Positions 23,260 to 31,725 of a DNA stretch of 38,076 bases are shown here, piece by piece. The DNA is taken from positions 1 to 38,076 of the forward strand of contig CATWSG010000023.1 in assembly GCA_958353395.1 (NCBI GenBank). Reading direction: 5' to 3'. The notes beneath the pieces were generated by a model. It was not told the DNA's origin. It saw nothing but the letters and a program-made list of their open reading frames with translations, and searched no databases. This stretch comes from an uncultured Collinsella sp. GTDB taxonomy: Bacteria; Actinomycetota; Coriobacteriia; Coriobacteriales; Coriobacteriaceae. A program made the translations under genes and the position numbers. Numbering within the stretch: the first letter of the stretch is position 1; the number at the start of each line of letters is the position of its first letter.

Positions 23260-24681
23260 CTAGGCCATAAGCAGGCCGGTCTCCGCGACGTTCTTGTACC
23301 AGTACGCGCTCGCCTTGGGATAGCGCTTCTGGGTCTCAAAGTCGATGTAGAACAGGCCGTAGCGCTTGTTGTAGCCGTTGGTCCAGGAGAACTGGTCCTG
23401 CAGCGACCACACAAAGTAACCGTCGACGTTTACGCCGCCGTCGATTGCCTTGAGGATCCATGCGAGATGCTGGCGCATGTAGTCGATACGAGGGGCGTCG
23501 TCGATAAAGCCATCCTCGAAGTCGTCCTTATAGCCCATGCCGTTCTCGGTGATGTAGATCTTCTTGTAGTTGGGGTAATCGTTCTTAATGCGGAGCAGCA
23601 GGTCGTAGAGGCCCTCGGGATAGATGATCCAGTCCCAATCGGTGGTGGGTACGCCTTCGCGCACGCATGACTCGCCCACGCCCTTGAGGAACCAGCGCGA
23701 GGAGCCCTTGTCGCCGGTGCCATTGTGGTTGATGTCGTTTTCGCCCTCGGCGGCACGCAGGAACTGGCACTTGTAGGTGTTGACGCCCAGGCAATCGTTG
23801 TAGGGGAGCGCGGCGGTCAGCGCGGCGATGTCCTCGTCGCGGACGTCGAGCTCGCCGCCGGCGATATGGGCCAGCTTGGTCGCAGCCTCCATGGTGTCGG
23901 CTGCATAGTGGCCGCGGAAGGTGGCGTCGAGCACCCAGCGGTTGTTGATGACGTCGGCCATGCGAGCTGCCTCGCAGTCGGCGGCGTTGTTGGGGTCGAG
24001 GGGATACTTGGGCTCCAGGTTCTGGACAATGCCGATTTCGCCCTCAAAGCCGCCCTCATGGAAGGCGACGACGGCCTTGGCGTGGGCCACCATCATGTTG
24101 TGCATGAGCTGGAAGGCCTTGTCCAGGCGGTACTTCTCGCCGTGCGGCCAGTTGCCGACGATAAAGCTGCCCTCGGCGGTTGCGGGAATCTCGTTAAAGG
24201 TAAACCAGTGCTTGACCTCGGTGAACTCGGCAAAGCAGAACTTGGCGTACTCGACAAAGGCGTCGATGGTCGTGCGCGTCAGGAATCCCTCGCCGCCGTC
24301 CTGGTAGAAGACCTCGGGCGTATCGAAGTGATCGAGCGTGACATAGGGGATAACGCCAGCTTTGTTGCAGGTGGCGAATAGCTCGTGATAGAAAGCGACG
24401 CCCTCGGGGTTAATCTCGCCGGTGCCACTGGGGAAGATACGGCTCCAAGCGATGGAGACGCGAATGCCGTTGATGCCGAAGCGCTGGCACAGGTCGATAT
24501 CGACCGGGTACTTGTTGTAGAAATCGCTTGCGGGATCGGGGGAGAAGCGACCCTGGGCTGCCAGGAAATCGTCCCAGGGCACTTTGCCCTTGCCGTGCGT
24601 ACGGGTCTCGCCCTCAACCTGGTAAGCAGCGGTGGCGCCGCCAAACACAAAGCCGTCGGGGAACTGCATGGGGTTGGTCAT
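23260..24681 (-). CDS. lacG: 6-phospho-beta-galactosidase (GH1), copy 1
   Basis: 473 residues. Hydrolyses lactose 6-phosphate or related phospho-beta-galactosides. Acid/base E164 in WFTFNE, nucleophile E379 in IYITENGMGYKD, and the phosphate-binding set S432/K439/Y441 in FSWTNGYNKRYG, which marks 6-phospho-glycosidases of the LacG type. The whole sequence is colinear with Gram-positive LacG, including EPASDFY-like and DWDWIIYPEGLYD segments. AAAGGATG precedes the ATG. Second gene of a lacE-lacG operon; 58-60% by-eye similarity to copy 2 is only an estimate. Confidence 0.92.
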   Translation of the reverse strand: MTNPMQFPDGFVFGGATAAYQVEGETRTHGKGKVPWDDFLAAQGRFSPDPASDFYNKYPVDIDLCQRFGINGIRVSIAWSRIFPSGTGEINPEGVAFYHELFATCNKAGVIPYVTLDHFDTPEVFYQDGGEGFLTRTTIDAFVEYAKFCFAEFTEVKHWFTFNEIPATAEGSFIVGNWPHGEKYRLDKAFQLMHNMMVAHAKAVVAFHEGGFEGEIGIVQNLEPKYPLDPNNAADCEAARMADVINNRWVLDATFRGHYAADTMEAATKLAHIAGGELDVRDEDIAALTAALPYNDCLGVNTYKCQFLRAAEGENDINHNGTGDKGSSRWFLKGVGESCVREGVPTTDWDWIIYPEGLYDLLLRIKNDYPNYKKIYITENGMGYKDDFEDGFIDDAPRIDYMRQHLAWILKAIDGGVNVDGYFVWSLQDQFSWTNGYNKRYGLFYIDFETQKRYPKASAYWYKNVAETGLLMA

Positions 24682-24715
24682 GAGTCATCCTTTCTGTGGG
24701 ATTCGAATAGGGAGG

Positions 24716-24742
24716 GGTGCCCGAACTGGGGATCCGGGCACC
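24716..24742 (-). repeat. Intercistronic hairpin between lacE1 and lacG1
   Basis: GGTGCCCG / CGGGCACC stem in the 76-base gap, without U tract. A similarly placed but unrelated hairpin occurs in the second unit (29551-29582). May stabilise processed mRNA or tune the lacE:lacG ratio. Confidence 0.55.
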
Positions 24743-24757
24743 AACAGAGGGAGGAAA

Positions 24758-26536
24758 CTAGTCGAGGTTCTCGCGGAGCCACTTGATGGCGCCAGCGGGA
24801 TCGCGGGTAAGGTCGATATATTCCTTACCGCGCGGGGCGAGCAGCTTAATGCCCAGGCGATCGGTGTCGGCCTTCATGTCGTTGTAGTAGCTACGGACCT
24901 GCGGGGCGAGCACGATAACGTCGTACTGATCCATGATGGCAGTGTGCTGGCCATAGGCGCCTGCGGAGGAAGCGATGTTCTCTCCGGTCTGCGCAGCACC
25001 TTCCTTGATAGCGTTGGCGAGCATGGCAGAGGTGCCGGCGCCGGCGCACAGGACGAGGACCTTCAGGCCATCGACATCCTTCTTAGCGGATGCGTCGGAG
25101 GCGGGCTCGGGCTGATCGGCGACAGGCTTGCTGTCGGCGGCAGCGGCGGTCGGCTCGACGGAAGCGGCGGTCTGCTCGACAGCGGGCGCAGAGGTGCTGG
25201 CGGCGATGGTGGCAGCACCATCGGACTCGAGACCCAGCTCGGCGGCGCGCTCGGCCTCCTGGTCGCAGAGCAGCTTATCGTATGCCTTCAAGAACGGCAG
25301 GTAGATGATGGCGTCCAGCAAGATGATGATTGCAACAAATACCAGGGCAATAAGCTGGAAGTTCGTGGTGATGAAAATGCCGATGGGGGCGGGGGTGGCC
25401 CAAGGCACCACGAAGGAGAAGCCGTTCATGCCCACGTTGTCGATAAAGAACTTGGCAACACTCACGTTGACGCAGCCGGCGGCAACAAAGGGGATGAGCA
25501 TGTAGGGGTTAAGGATCATCGGCGCGCCAAAGAGCAGCGGTTCGTTGACGGCGAAGGCAACAGGAACAATCGAGGCCTTACCGACGGCTTTGAGCTGCTT
25601 GGACTTCATAAAGAGAATCAGCAGAAGCGGCACGATGAACGTGGCGCCGGTGCCGCCGAACTCACCCACGAGCGACATGTTAAAGGTGAGGGAGTGGGCG
25701 GGGTGGCCACCGGCCAGCAGAACCTGCAGGTTCTCGGCCTGGTTGGCAAGACGGATGGGGTCGATGCCCGGCTGGACGATCGAGGGGCCGTGGACGCCGA
25801 TGAACCAGAAGAACGCGGTGGCTGCCTGAATAAGGATGAGTCCGGGGTAGGTCTCTGCCGCAGTGAAGAGCGGGGAGAGCAGCTTGATGAGCAGCTCGGA
25901 GAACGGAACGCCCATGAGGTTGCGCACGACGACATCGATGATGCCGCAGATGATGACGGCGCCGCCAAAGGGGATGATGTCGCGGAAGTTCTGAGCGATG
26001 GCGCCCGGGACCTCCTTGGGCAGCTTAATGGTCAGATCGCGGGAGACGCAGAACTTATAGACCCACACGGTAATGAACGCGGCTATATAGGCCGAGAACA
26101 GACCGCGCGTACCCATGCTGGTGCAATCGAAGACCGAAAGCTCGGAGCCGTTGAACTTGGTGGTGAACTGCGTAACAGCGAGCAGCAGCATGCTGCACTG
26201 GGCGGCAACCATGGTGGAGCCGTCGTTGAGCACCTTGCCGGCGGGCATGCGACGGTTCATGGACGCCGTGAAGTTCTTGGCAGTGGTGCCGGCAACCATG
26301 ATGCCCATGACGCCCATGGTGAAGTTGTACAGCTTGTTGCACCAGTCGATGAGCGGCTGGGGCAGCGTGACGCCAACGACGCCGGGAAGGGTGGCAATGA
26401 GCAGGAAGATCGAAGAGGTGAGGACAATGGGCATGCACCCAAGGAATCCGTCCTTGATGGCCTGGAGGTATATGTTCCTCGAGATTTTCTCAAAGAACGG
26501 CTGATGCTTTTCGAGCATCTTTACGATGGCGTCCAT
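24758..26536 (-). CDS. lacE: PTS lactose-family EIICB, copy 1
   Basis: 592-residue membrane permease. N-terminal EIIC domain (about 1-440) with many helices and family motifs FWFIGVHGPSIVQPGID, GEFGGTGATFIVPLLLIL and VAFAVNEPLLFGAPMILN. An Ala/Pro/Ser-rich linker (about 440-485) leads to the EIIB domain, whose phosphorylated Cys 497 is in KVLVLCAGAGTSAMLANA. Imports and phosphorylates lactose-type beta-galactosides with EIIA (lacF). AAAGGAG precedes the ATG. First gene of lacE-lacG, divergent from a LacI-type gene across LacI-like operators. Confidence 0.92.
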   Translation of the reverse strand: MDAIVKMLEKHQPFFEKISRNIYLQAIKDGFLGCMPIVLTSSIFLLIATLPGVVGVTLPQPLIDWCNKLYNFTMGVMGIMVAGTTAKNFTASMNRRMPAGKVLNDGSTMVAAQCSMLLLAVTQFTTKFNGSELSVFDCTSMGTRGLFSAYIAAFITVWVYKFCVSRDLTIKLPKEVPGAIAQNFRDIIPFGGAVIICGIIDVVVRNLMGVPFSELLIKLLSPLFTAAETYPGLILIQAATAFFWFIGVHGPSIVQPGIDPIRLANQAENLQVLLAGGHPAHSLTFNMSLVGEFGGTGATFIVPLLLILFMKSKQLKAVGKASIVPVAFAVNEPLLFGAPMILNPYMLIPFVAAGCVNVSVAKFFIDNVGMNGFSFVVPWATPAPIGIFITTNFQLIALVFVAIIILLDAIIYLPFLKAYDKLLCDQEAERAAELGLESDGAATIAASTSAPAVEQTAASVEPTAAAADSKPVADQPEPASDASAKKDVDGLKVLVLCAGAGTSAMLANAIKEGAAQTGENIASSAGAYGQHTAIMDQYDVIVLAPQVRSYYNDMKADTDRLGIKLLAPRGKEYIDLTRDPAGAIKWLRENLD

Positions 26537-26638
26537 AGAGCTCCTTTGCTACTTGATGCGCGATACATGTGGATGGAACTGGTCGTCGATGGATGGTCAG
26601 GACTGCCCGGAAGCCTTCCTGCTTAAGGAAGGCATTGC

Positions 26639-26660
26639 GAAATGACAACGTTGTCATTTC
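26639..26660. promoter_or_regulatory. LacI-type operator, perfect 22-base palindrome
   Basis: Arms GAAATGACAAC / GTTGTCATTTC meet at a central CG, the usual geometry of LacI-family operators. The product of the adjacent regulator is the natural candidate to bind it. Confidence 0.8.
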
Positions 26661-26663
26661 GTT

Positions 26664-26682
26664 AATGACAACGTAAGACATT
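26664..26682. promoter_or_regulatory. Second, degenerate LacI-type site
   Basis: AATGACAACGTAAGACATT repeats the left half of the perfect palindrome exactly and degenerates on the right; centre-to-centre about 23 bases from the first. Confidence 0.5.
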
Positions 26683-26727
26683 TTTGGAAGAGCAACAAGG
26701 ATATACGGGTGAGTGGTCGATATTGTT

Positions 26728-26738
26728 CGGTAAACGGT
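26728..26738 (+). promoter_or_regulatory. CGGTAAACGGT motif upstream of lacI1
   Basis: 84 bases before the regulator start; preceded by GATATTGTTCGG, a 12-mer also found at 32767-32778 before lacF. Confidence 0.45.
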
Positions 26739-26811
26739 TGATTTATCAGTCAGGCAGGTGGTGTATGCTAGAACGCAAAAAACAAGTGATAGAGAATCGA
26801 GTGGAGAAGCA

Positions 26812-27822
26812 GTGACAACGATGGACAAGAAAAACGTCTCGATGAACGACGTGGCGATTGCCGCGGGTGTTTCTCTCAAGACGGTTTCGCGTGTGATCAA
26901 CGAGCCCGATAGCGTGCGAGAGTCGACACGCGATAAGGTCCATTCGGCAATGGAGGCGCTCGGATTTCGAACCAACTTTGCCGCTCGTTCGCTCAAGTTG
27001 GGCCGTTACGGGTGCATCGGCGTTGTGCTGTTCCACTTGTCGGGCGGTGCCGTGGACATGATTGACGGTATCGCCGATGCCGCCGAAGAGCGAGGCTTTG
27101 CGCTCACGATGATCAAAAAGCGGGCGGGGGAGAAGATGACCCTTGCCGATGCGGCGCGCAGGATGTCGCAGCTTCCCGTCGACTGCATGATCTTCAATCT
27201 GCGCCAGATGGTCGATGACTTTGATACCTTTGAGGCACCGAAGGACCTCAAGACGGTGATTATCGCGCCGATGGAGCATCCTACCTGCTCTACCGTTAGT
27301 GACGATCAAGAGGGTGGTGCGCGCATGGCGTGCGAGTACTTCTTAAATCGCGGGCACAAGAACGTATACTTCATCTCTGGTAAGAAAGAGTCGCTGTCGA
27401 GCCAGTGTCGTATGAAAGGTTGGCGTGCGGCACTCGAGGCACGTGGCATTGAGCCGCCCGAGCCTCTGCAAGGCGATTGGAATGCGGATAGTGGCTATGC
27501 CGCGGGCCTTGTGCTTGCCGATAAGCCCGATTGCACGGCGGTCCTCTCTGCTAACGACTGCATGGCAAACGGCGTGATGATGGCTCTACGTGACAAGGGT
27601 CTGAGTGTGCCCGACGACGTGTCCGTGATCGGCTTCGACGATGAGCTCTACAAGACGATTCCCAACTCGATTCTGACGTCGGTGAAGTTCCGTCATCGCG
27701 AACTGGGCATCCGTGCGCTCAACGAGGTTGTCGCAGGTCTGGAAGCCCCGAGCTCCAGAAGCCGTACGCTCGTCTCGGGCGTGCTGGTCGAGCGTTCCAG
27801 CGTGAAGGACCTGCGGTCGTAG
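26812..27822 (+). CDS. LacI-family regulator, copy 1
   Basis: 336 residues. N-terminal LacI helix-turn-helix (SMNDVAIAAGVSLKTVSRVI) and hinge helix (FAARSLKLGRYGCIGVV), then a periplasmic-binding-protein-like sensor domain (VYFISGKKESLSSQCRMKGW, DVSVIGFDDELYKTIP). GTG at 26812 was chosen because GGAG ends 5 bases before it; the in-frame ATG 9 bases later is too far from any ribosome site. Divergent from lacE copy 1, which it probably represses through the 26639-26660 palindrome. Confidence 0.92.
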   Translation: MTTMDKKNVSMNDVAIAAGVSLKTVSRVINEPDSVRESTRDKVHSAMEALGFRTNFAARSLKLGRYGCIGVVLFHLSGGAVDMIDGIADAAEERGFALTMIKKRAGEKMTLADAARRMSQLPVDCMIFNLRQMVDDFDTFEAPKDLKTVIIAPMEHPTCSTVSDDQEGGARMACEYFLNRGHKNVYFISGKKESLSSQCRMKGWRAALEARGIEPPEPLQGDWNADSGYAAGLVLADKPDCTAVLSANDCMANGVMMALRDKGLSVPDDVSVIGFDDELYKTIPNSILTSVKFRHRELGIRALNEVVAGLEAPSSRSRTLVSGVLVERSSVKDLRS

Positions 27823-27837
27823 ACGTGCTCGGCCTGT

Positions 27838-27898
27838 TTGTCTCAATCTGTAACAGGTAGGGCCGAAAATCTCAGCTAGATGTTACAGATTTAGACAA
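27838..27898. repeat. Hairpin repeat 3 (TCTGTAACA family)
   Basis: TTGTCTCAATCTGTAACA pairs with the arm ending GATTTAGACAA. Directly after the lacI1 stop. Confidence 0.75.
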
Positions 27899-27914
27899 TT
27901 CGGTCCGGCTTATT

Positions 27915-27983
27915 CCGTTTGTCTCGATCTGTAACAGCTAGGACCCAAAAACTCGGCTAGATGTTACAGATTGAGACAAACGG
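27915..27983. repeat. Hairpin repeat 4 (TCTGTAACA family)
   Basis: Longest and best paired copy: CCGTTTGTCTCGATCTGTAA against the arm ending TTGAGACAAACGG, with one mismatch in the outer 22 pairs and the CTAG/CTAG inner pair kept. Confidence 0.8.
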
Positions 27984-27997
27984 CTTCCGACCTGCAC

Positions 27998-28041
27998 AAA
28001 AAGGCCGGGGGCGGCGCGCCGTGTGACGTGCCGCCCCCGGC
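27998..28041 (-). terminator. Terminator of the lacE-lacG copy 2 operon
   Basis: Perfect 12-base stem GCCGGGGGCGGC / GCCGCCCCCGGC; minus-strand U tract of five. Confidence 0.9.
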
Positions 28042-28086
28042 TGAGAAATGGGGACAGGTTATGTGGGCGGGCAACCCCGCCAGTCA

Positions 28087-29526
28087 CTAGTCCAGACGAC
28101 GGGTCTGCGCCACGTGCTTATACCAGTATGCGCTTGCCTTGGGCGTGCGCTTCTGGGTTTCAAAGTCAACGTAGAAGAAGCCGTAACGCTTGTTGTAGCC
28201 ATTAGTCCAGGAGAACTGATCCTGCAGGCTCCACAGGAAGTAGCCGCCCACGTTGACGCCCACATCCATGGCCTTGAGCAACCAGCGCAGGTGCTGCTCG
28301 ATGTAGTCGATGCGCGGCTGGTCGTCCACAAAACCGTCCTTGTAGGGGTCCTTGTAGCCCATGCCGTTTTCGGTGATGAAGATCTGCTTGTAGTTGGGGT
28401 AGCGCTGCTTAATGTAGACGAGCAGATCGAACAGGCCCTCGGGATAGATGATCCAGTCCCAGTCGGTGGTGGGGATGCCAGGCTTGTTCACATGCTCGCC
28501 AATACCCTTAACGCGCCAGCGGCCAGTGCCCTTCTCGCCCGTACCGTTGTGGTGCAGGTCGTTCTCGCCGTCGTAAGCCTTCAAGAAGCGGCACTGGTAG
28601 TTGTTAACGCCCAGGTAGTCGTTGTAGAGCGCGGCCTCGCGCATGATTTCCAGATCCTCGTCTAGGATCTCGATGGTGCCGCCCGAGACGGCGGCCAGGC
28701 GGTTGGCGCACTCGAGGGTGTCGGGCGCGTAGTCGCCGCGGAAGGTGGCGTCGAGCAAGAACTGGTTTTGCAGCACGTGCTCGTTGTTGGCGGCCTTGAT
28801 GTCGGCGGGGTCGTTCTCGTTGAGCGGATACTTAAACTCCAGCGACTGAATGACGCCGATCTTGCCCTTAAAGCCGCCGTTGTGGAAGGCCAGCACGGCC
28901 TTGGCGTGGGCGAGCATCATGTTGTGCTCGCACTGGAAAGCCTCGGCCAGATGCGCCTTGACGCCGCCGGGGAAGGTGCCCTCGATGTAGGTGTTGGAGG
29001 CATCGGCCCAGATCTCGTTAAAGGTGAACCAGTAGGTCACCTGGTCGGCGTACTCCTTAAAGCAGAAGGTGGCAAAGTCCACAAAGGCATCGATGGTCTC
29101 GCGGTTGAGGAAGTCGCCCTTCTCAAAGAGGGCAAGCGGCGTGTCGAAGTGATGCAGCGTGACAAACGGCTCAACGTGGTGCTTGTGGCACTCGGCGAAG
29201 AGATCGTGGTAGAACTGCACGCCCTCGGGGTTGATCTCGCCGGTGCCGTTGGGGAAGATGCGGCTCCAGGCGATGGAGAGGCGAATGCCGTTGATGCCGA
29301 ACTCCTCGCACAGCTCCAGATCGACGGGGTACTGGTTGTAGAAGTCCGAAGCGGGATCGGGGGAAAAGCGCCCCTGGGCCTCCAGGAAGTCGTCCCAGGC
29401 AACCTTGCCCTTACCGTGAGTGCGGGTCTCACCCTCTACCTGGTAGGCAGCGGTAGCACCGCCAAAGACAAAGTCCTCGGGAAACTGCGCAGGCGGGTTA
29501 GTGACGCTAGCAGGGTTAACGGACAT
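28087..29526 (-). CDS. lacG: 6-phospho-beta-galactosidase (GH1), copy 2
   Basis: 479 residues, colinear with copy 1 and with Gram-positive LacG (for example AECHKHHVEPFVTLHHFDTP is very close to the lactic LacG sequence). Acid/base E161 (WFTFNE), nucleophile E376 (IFITENGMGYKD), phosphate site S429/K436/Y438 in FSWTNGYNKRYG. Ribosome site is weak (TTGGATC). It follows lacE copy 2 with a hairpin in the 66-base gap. Differences from copy 1 around the sugar pocket (for example FNEIWADAS against FNEIPATAE) could mean different beta-galactoside preferences. Confidence 0.92.
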   Translation of the reverse strand: MSVNPASVTNPPAQFPEDFVFGGATAAYQVEGETRTHGKGKVAWDDFLEAQGRFSPDPASDFYNQYPVDLELCEEFGINGIRLSIAWSRIFPNGTGEINPEGVQFYHDLFAECHKHHVEPFVTLHHFDTPLALFEKGDFLNRETIDAFVDFATFCFKEYADQVTYWFTFNEIWADASNTYIEGTFPGGVKAHLAEAFQCEHNMMLAHAKAVLAFHNGGFKGKIGVIQSLEFKYPLNENDPADIKAANNEHVLQNQFLLDATFRGDYAPDTLECANRLAAVSGGTIEILDEDLEIMREAALYNDYLGVNNYQCRFLKAYDGENDLHHNGTGEKGTGRWRVKGIGEHVNKPGIPTTDWDWIIYPEGLFDLLVYIKQRYPNYKQIFITENGMGYKDPYKDGFVDDQPRIDYIEQHLRWLLKAMDVGVNVGGYFLWSLQDQFSWTNGYNKRYGFFYVDFETQKRTPKASAYWYKHVAQTRRLD

Positions 29527-29550
29527 GATGATCCAATCGTCTAAATCGAA

Positions 29551-29582
29551 GGGCCAGCCGGTCTTGGATGGTCGGCTGGCCC
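29551..29582 (-). repeat. Intercistronic hairpin between lacE2 and lacG2
   Basis: Perfect GGGCCAGCCG / CGGCTGGCCC stem, 12-base loop, no U tract. Confidence 0.6.
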
Positions 29583-29592
29583 TGAGCGTTAC

Positions 29593-31368
29593 TTACTTCG
29601 AGAGTTGCTCGCTTACGAAGGCGAGAGACTTATCGCCGTTCTGGGAGAGCTCGATGTACTGTTTACCGCGGCAGGCGACGCACTTGTTGCCCACGCGCTC
29701 GCAGTCCTTTTGCAGGTCGGCCAGGTAGCTCGCGGCCTGCGGGGCCAGGACGACCAGGTCAAAGTCGGGGAGCATGTCGACGTGGTTGCCATATGCCTCG
29801 GCAGCGGTTTCAAGATCGATGCCGCGCTCCTTGGCGGCCTTGGCCAGTGCGTTGGCGAGCAGGCCCGAGGTTCCGCCGCCCTGGCAGAGCACGAGCACGC
29901 GCTTGCCGTTGAGGTCGCTGGCGGTTGTTGCCTCGGCAGCGGGTGCTGCGGAGGCGGCAGCGGCGTCGGCCTTCACGGCATCGGCAGCAGCGCCGGCGGC
30001 AACGCTCTTGGCATCGGCCTTGCCCTGGAAGGCATCGTTGAGCTTGGCGGCCTTCTCGGCGTTCTTGGCGGCGAGCTCCTCCTGGGAAATCTCGGCCTCC
30101 TCAGCGCACTTCTGGGCGTCATAGGCACGGAAGAACGGATAGTACAGAACGAAGTCGACGACCAGGATAAGGGCGAGCATCACAAAGGCGAGCGGCTGGA
30201 AGCCCAGACCCATGATGGTGCCGATGGGGCCGGGGACGGTCCAAGGCAGGGTGTACATAAAGCCGTTCATGCCCAAGAAGTCGATAAAGATCTTGAGGAT
30301 CCAGATGTTGGCGATCGGGGCAAAGACAAACGGGACAAAGAAGACGGGGTTGAGCACGATGGGCGCGGCGAACAGCAGCGGCTCGTTGACGGCAAAGCAG
30401 ACGGGGACGATGGCGGCCTTACCGACGGCGCGCATCTCCTGAGACTTGGCCAGGAAGCAGAACATAAAGACCAGGACGAGCGTGGCGCCGGTGCCGCCCA
30501 TGCAGACGACGAAGTACTGGGCGCCCTGGGTCAGGACAGCGGAAGCGTGCTGACCAGCCTGGAACGCAGCCAGGTTGTCGGTCATGTTGGCAACGAGGGC
30601 GGCGGCGATGGCGGGCTCGACGATCGAGGGGCCGTGGACGCCGACGAACCAGAAGAGGCTCATGGCGCCGTAGATCACAGCGAGGCCGATGTAGCCGTCG
30701 GCAGCGGTGAACAGGGGCTGGAACACCTGGATGACACCCTGGGCAAAGCAGAAGCCAAAGGCAGCGCGGAAGACGATGTCAAAGACCCAAAAGACGGTGA
30801 TGCAGACGGAGAAGGGGATGATGTCCTTAAAGGTCTGCGAGATGTTAGGCGGAACCTGCTCGGGCATCTTGACGGTGATGTTGCGCTTAATGAAGAACTT
30901 GTAGATGATGCCGGTCACAAACGCAGCGATGAAAGCGGTCAGCAGGCCCTTGGAACCAAGGTAGGTGGTGTTGAAGCCGCTGGCGGCGTCCGTGGCAATG
31001 GTGTCGCTCGAAAGGAGCAAGAAGCCGATGATGGCCGCGCACATGCACGAGATAAAGTTGATCTGGTTGTTCTTGGGCAGATCGCGGTTCTGAGCGTCGG
31101 CGAAGTGCTTGGCCGTGGTGGCGGCGCAGGCGATGGCCAGGATGCCCATGGAGTAGTTGTAGCACTTCCACAGGGCGTTGTTGATGTCATCGGGCCAGTA
31201 GAAACCCCAGATGTTGGGGACCGAGGCTACCAGGCAAAAGATGGACGAGAAGATGATGATGGGGATGACGGAGATAAAGCCGTCGCGGATCGCCTTGAGG
31301 TACTTGTTGCGGGCGATCGCGTTGAAAAAGGGCTGGCCCTTTTCGATGATGGCGATAAGTTGCTCCAT
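29593..31368 (-). CDS. lacE: PTS lactose-family EIICB, copy 2
   Basis: 591 residues, same architecture as copy 1: EIIC (FWFVGVHGPSIVEPAIA, VCMGGTGATLVLVF, VCFAVNEPLLFAAPIVLN), a long Ala/Lys-rich linker (about 435-485) and EIIB with Cys 495 in RVLVLCQGGGTSGLLANA. TAGGAG precedes the ATG. First gene of the second lacE-lacG operon and divergent from the second LacI-type gene. It has no EIIA domain, so like copy 1 it must use a separate EIIA. Confidence 0.92.
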   Translation of the reverse strand: MEQLIAIIEKGQPFFNAIARNKYLKAIRDGFISVIPIIIFSSIFCLVASVPNIWGFYWPDDINNALWKCYNYSMGILAIACAATTAKHFADAQNRDLPKNNQINFISCMCAAIIGFLLLSSDTIATDAASGFNTTYLGSKGLLTAFIAAFVTGIIYKFFIKRNITVKMPEQVPPNISQTFKDIIPFSVCITVFWVFDIVFRAAFGFCFAQGVIQVFQPLFTAADGYIGLAVIYGAMSLFWFVGVHGPSIVEPAIAAALVANMTDNLAAFQAGQHASAVLTQGAQYFVVCMGGTGATLVLVFMFCFLAKSQEMRAVGKAAIVPVCFAVNEPLLFAAPIVLNPVFFVPFVFAPIANIWILKIFIDFLGMNGFMYTLPWTVPGPIGTIMGLGFQPLAFVMLALILVVDFVLYYPFFRAYDAQKCAEEAEISQEELAAKNAEKAAKLNDAFQGKADAKSVAAGAAADAVKADAAAASAAPAAEATTASDLNGKRVLVLCQGGGTSGLLANALAKAAKERGIDLETAAEAYGNHVDMLPDFDLVVLAPQAASYLADLQKDCERVGNKCVACRGKQYIELSQNGDKSLAFVSEQLSK

Positions 31369-31427
31369 GCAATGCTCCTAAGAGTCGGTGGGTTAACAAC
31401 GATGGTAGCTTTTGGCGTTCGGTTGCC

Positions 31428-31449
31428 AAAATGTTGACGTTGCCATTTT
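31428..31449. promoter_or_regulatory. LacI-type operator at lacE2
   Basis: AAAATGTTGAC / GTTGCCATTTT around a central CG; 8 of 11 arm positions pair. Related to, but distinct from, the copy 1 palindrome. Confidence 0.65.
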
Positions 31450-31542
31450 GCGACACAAAAAAAGACGCGAACCGGTGGTTCCTGTGCCTGCGAACCGTCG
31501 ATTCCTTATGCGTAAACGTTTGAGCCGCCCGGTGGCTCTGTG

Positions 31543-31577
31543 TTTGCGCAATGGCAACGTTAACATTTGGGCGCAAA
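31543..31577. promoter_or_regulatory. Second LacI-type operator inside a larger dyad
   Basis: AATGGCAAC / GTTAACATT core (31550-31567) flanked by TTTGCGC and GCGCAAA, giving a 35-base dyad. The AATGGCAACGT half matches the reverse complement of the first site. Confidence 0.65.
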
Positions 31578-31602
31578 AAGCCGTTTGGGGAAGCAAAAAT
31601 GT

Positions 31603-31613
31603 CGGTGAACGGT
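31603..31613 (+). promoter_or_regulatory. CGGTGAACGGT motif upstream of lacI2
   Basis: 123 bases before the regulator start; same direct-repeat spacing as the other copies. Confidence 0.45.
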
Positions 31614-31725
31614 AGGTTTTGGGTGGTGAGCGTATGGTGGGGGAGGCGTTGGATATACTTGAAAGCGTTAAAAATGACTGCGTAGGGTGCCACCAATGGC
31701 ATCGTCGACATAGAAAGATCGACCT

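Larger units (their letters stand above)
26537..26811. promoter_or_regulatory. Divergent control region lacE1 / lacI1
   Basis: 275 bases without a gene. Holds a GCCTTCCT / AGGAAGGC hairpin (26613-26633) in the lacE leader, two LacI-like operators and the CGGTAAACGGT motif nearest to the regulator. Confidence 0.7.
31369..31725. promoter_or_regulatory. Divergent control region lacE2 / lacI2
   Basis: 357 bases without a gene. Contains two LacI-like operators, a GAGCC/GGCTC hairpin (about 31522-31538), a CGGTGAACGGT motif (31603-31613) and a TATACT (31654-31659) that may be the -10 of the regulator. Confidence 0.65.

Noticed and set aside
24632..26626. Long plus-strand open frame (664 codons) opposite lacE copy 1
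   Set aside because: Composition is that of the antisense of a GC-rich gene (Gly/Asp/His/Glu-rich, low complexity); lacE on the other strand has full family motifs.
23031..27983. Repeats considered as a CRISPR array
   Set aside because: The units are large hairpins in two separated pairs with no regular spacers and no cas genes.
29605..31437. Long plus-strand open frame (610 codons) opposite lacE copy 2
   Set aside because: Same reason: a mirror of lacE with no family resemblance of its own.
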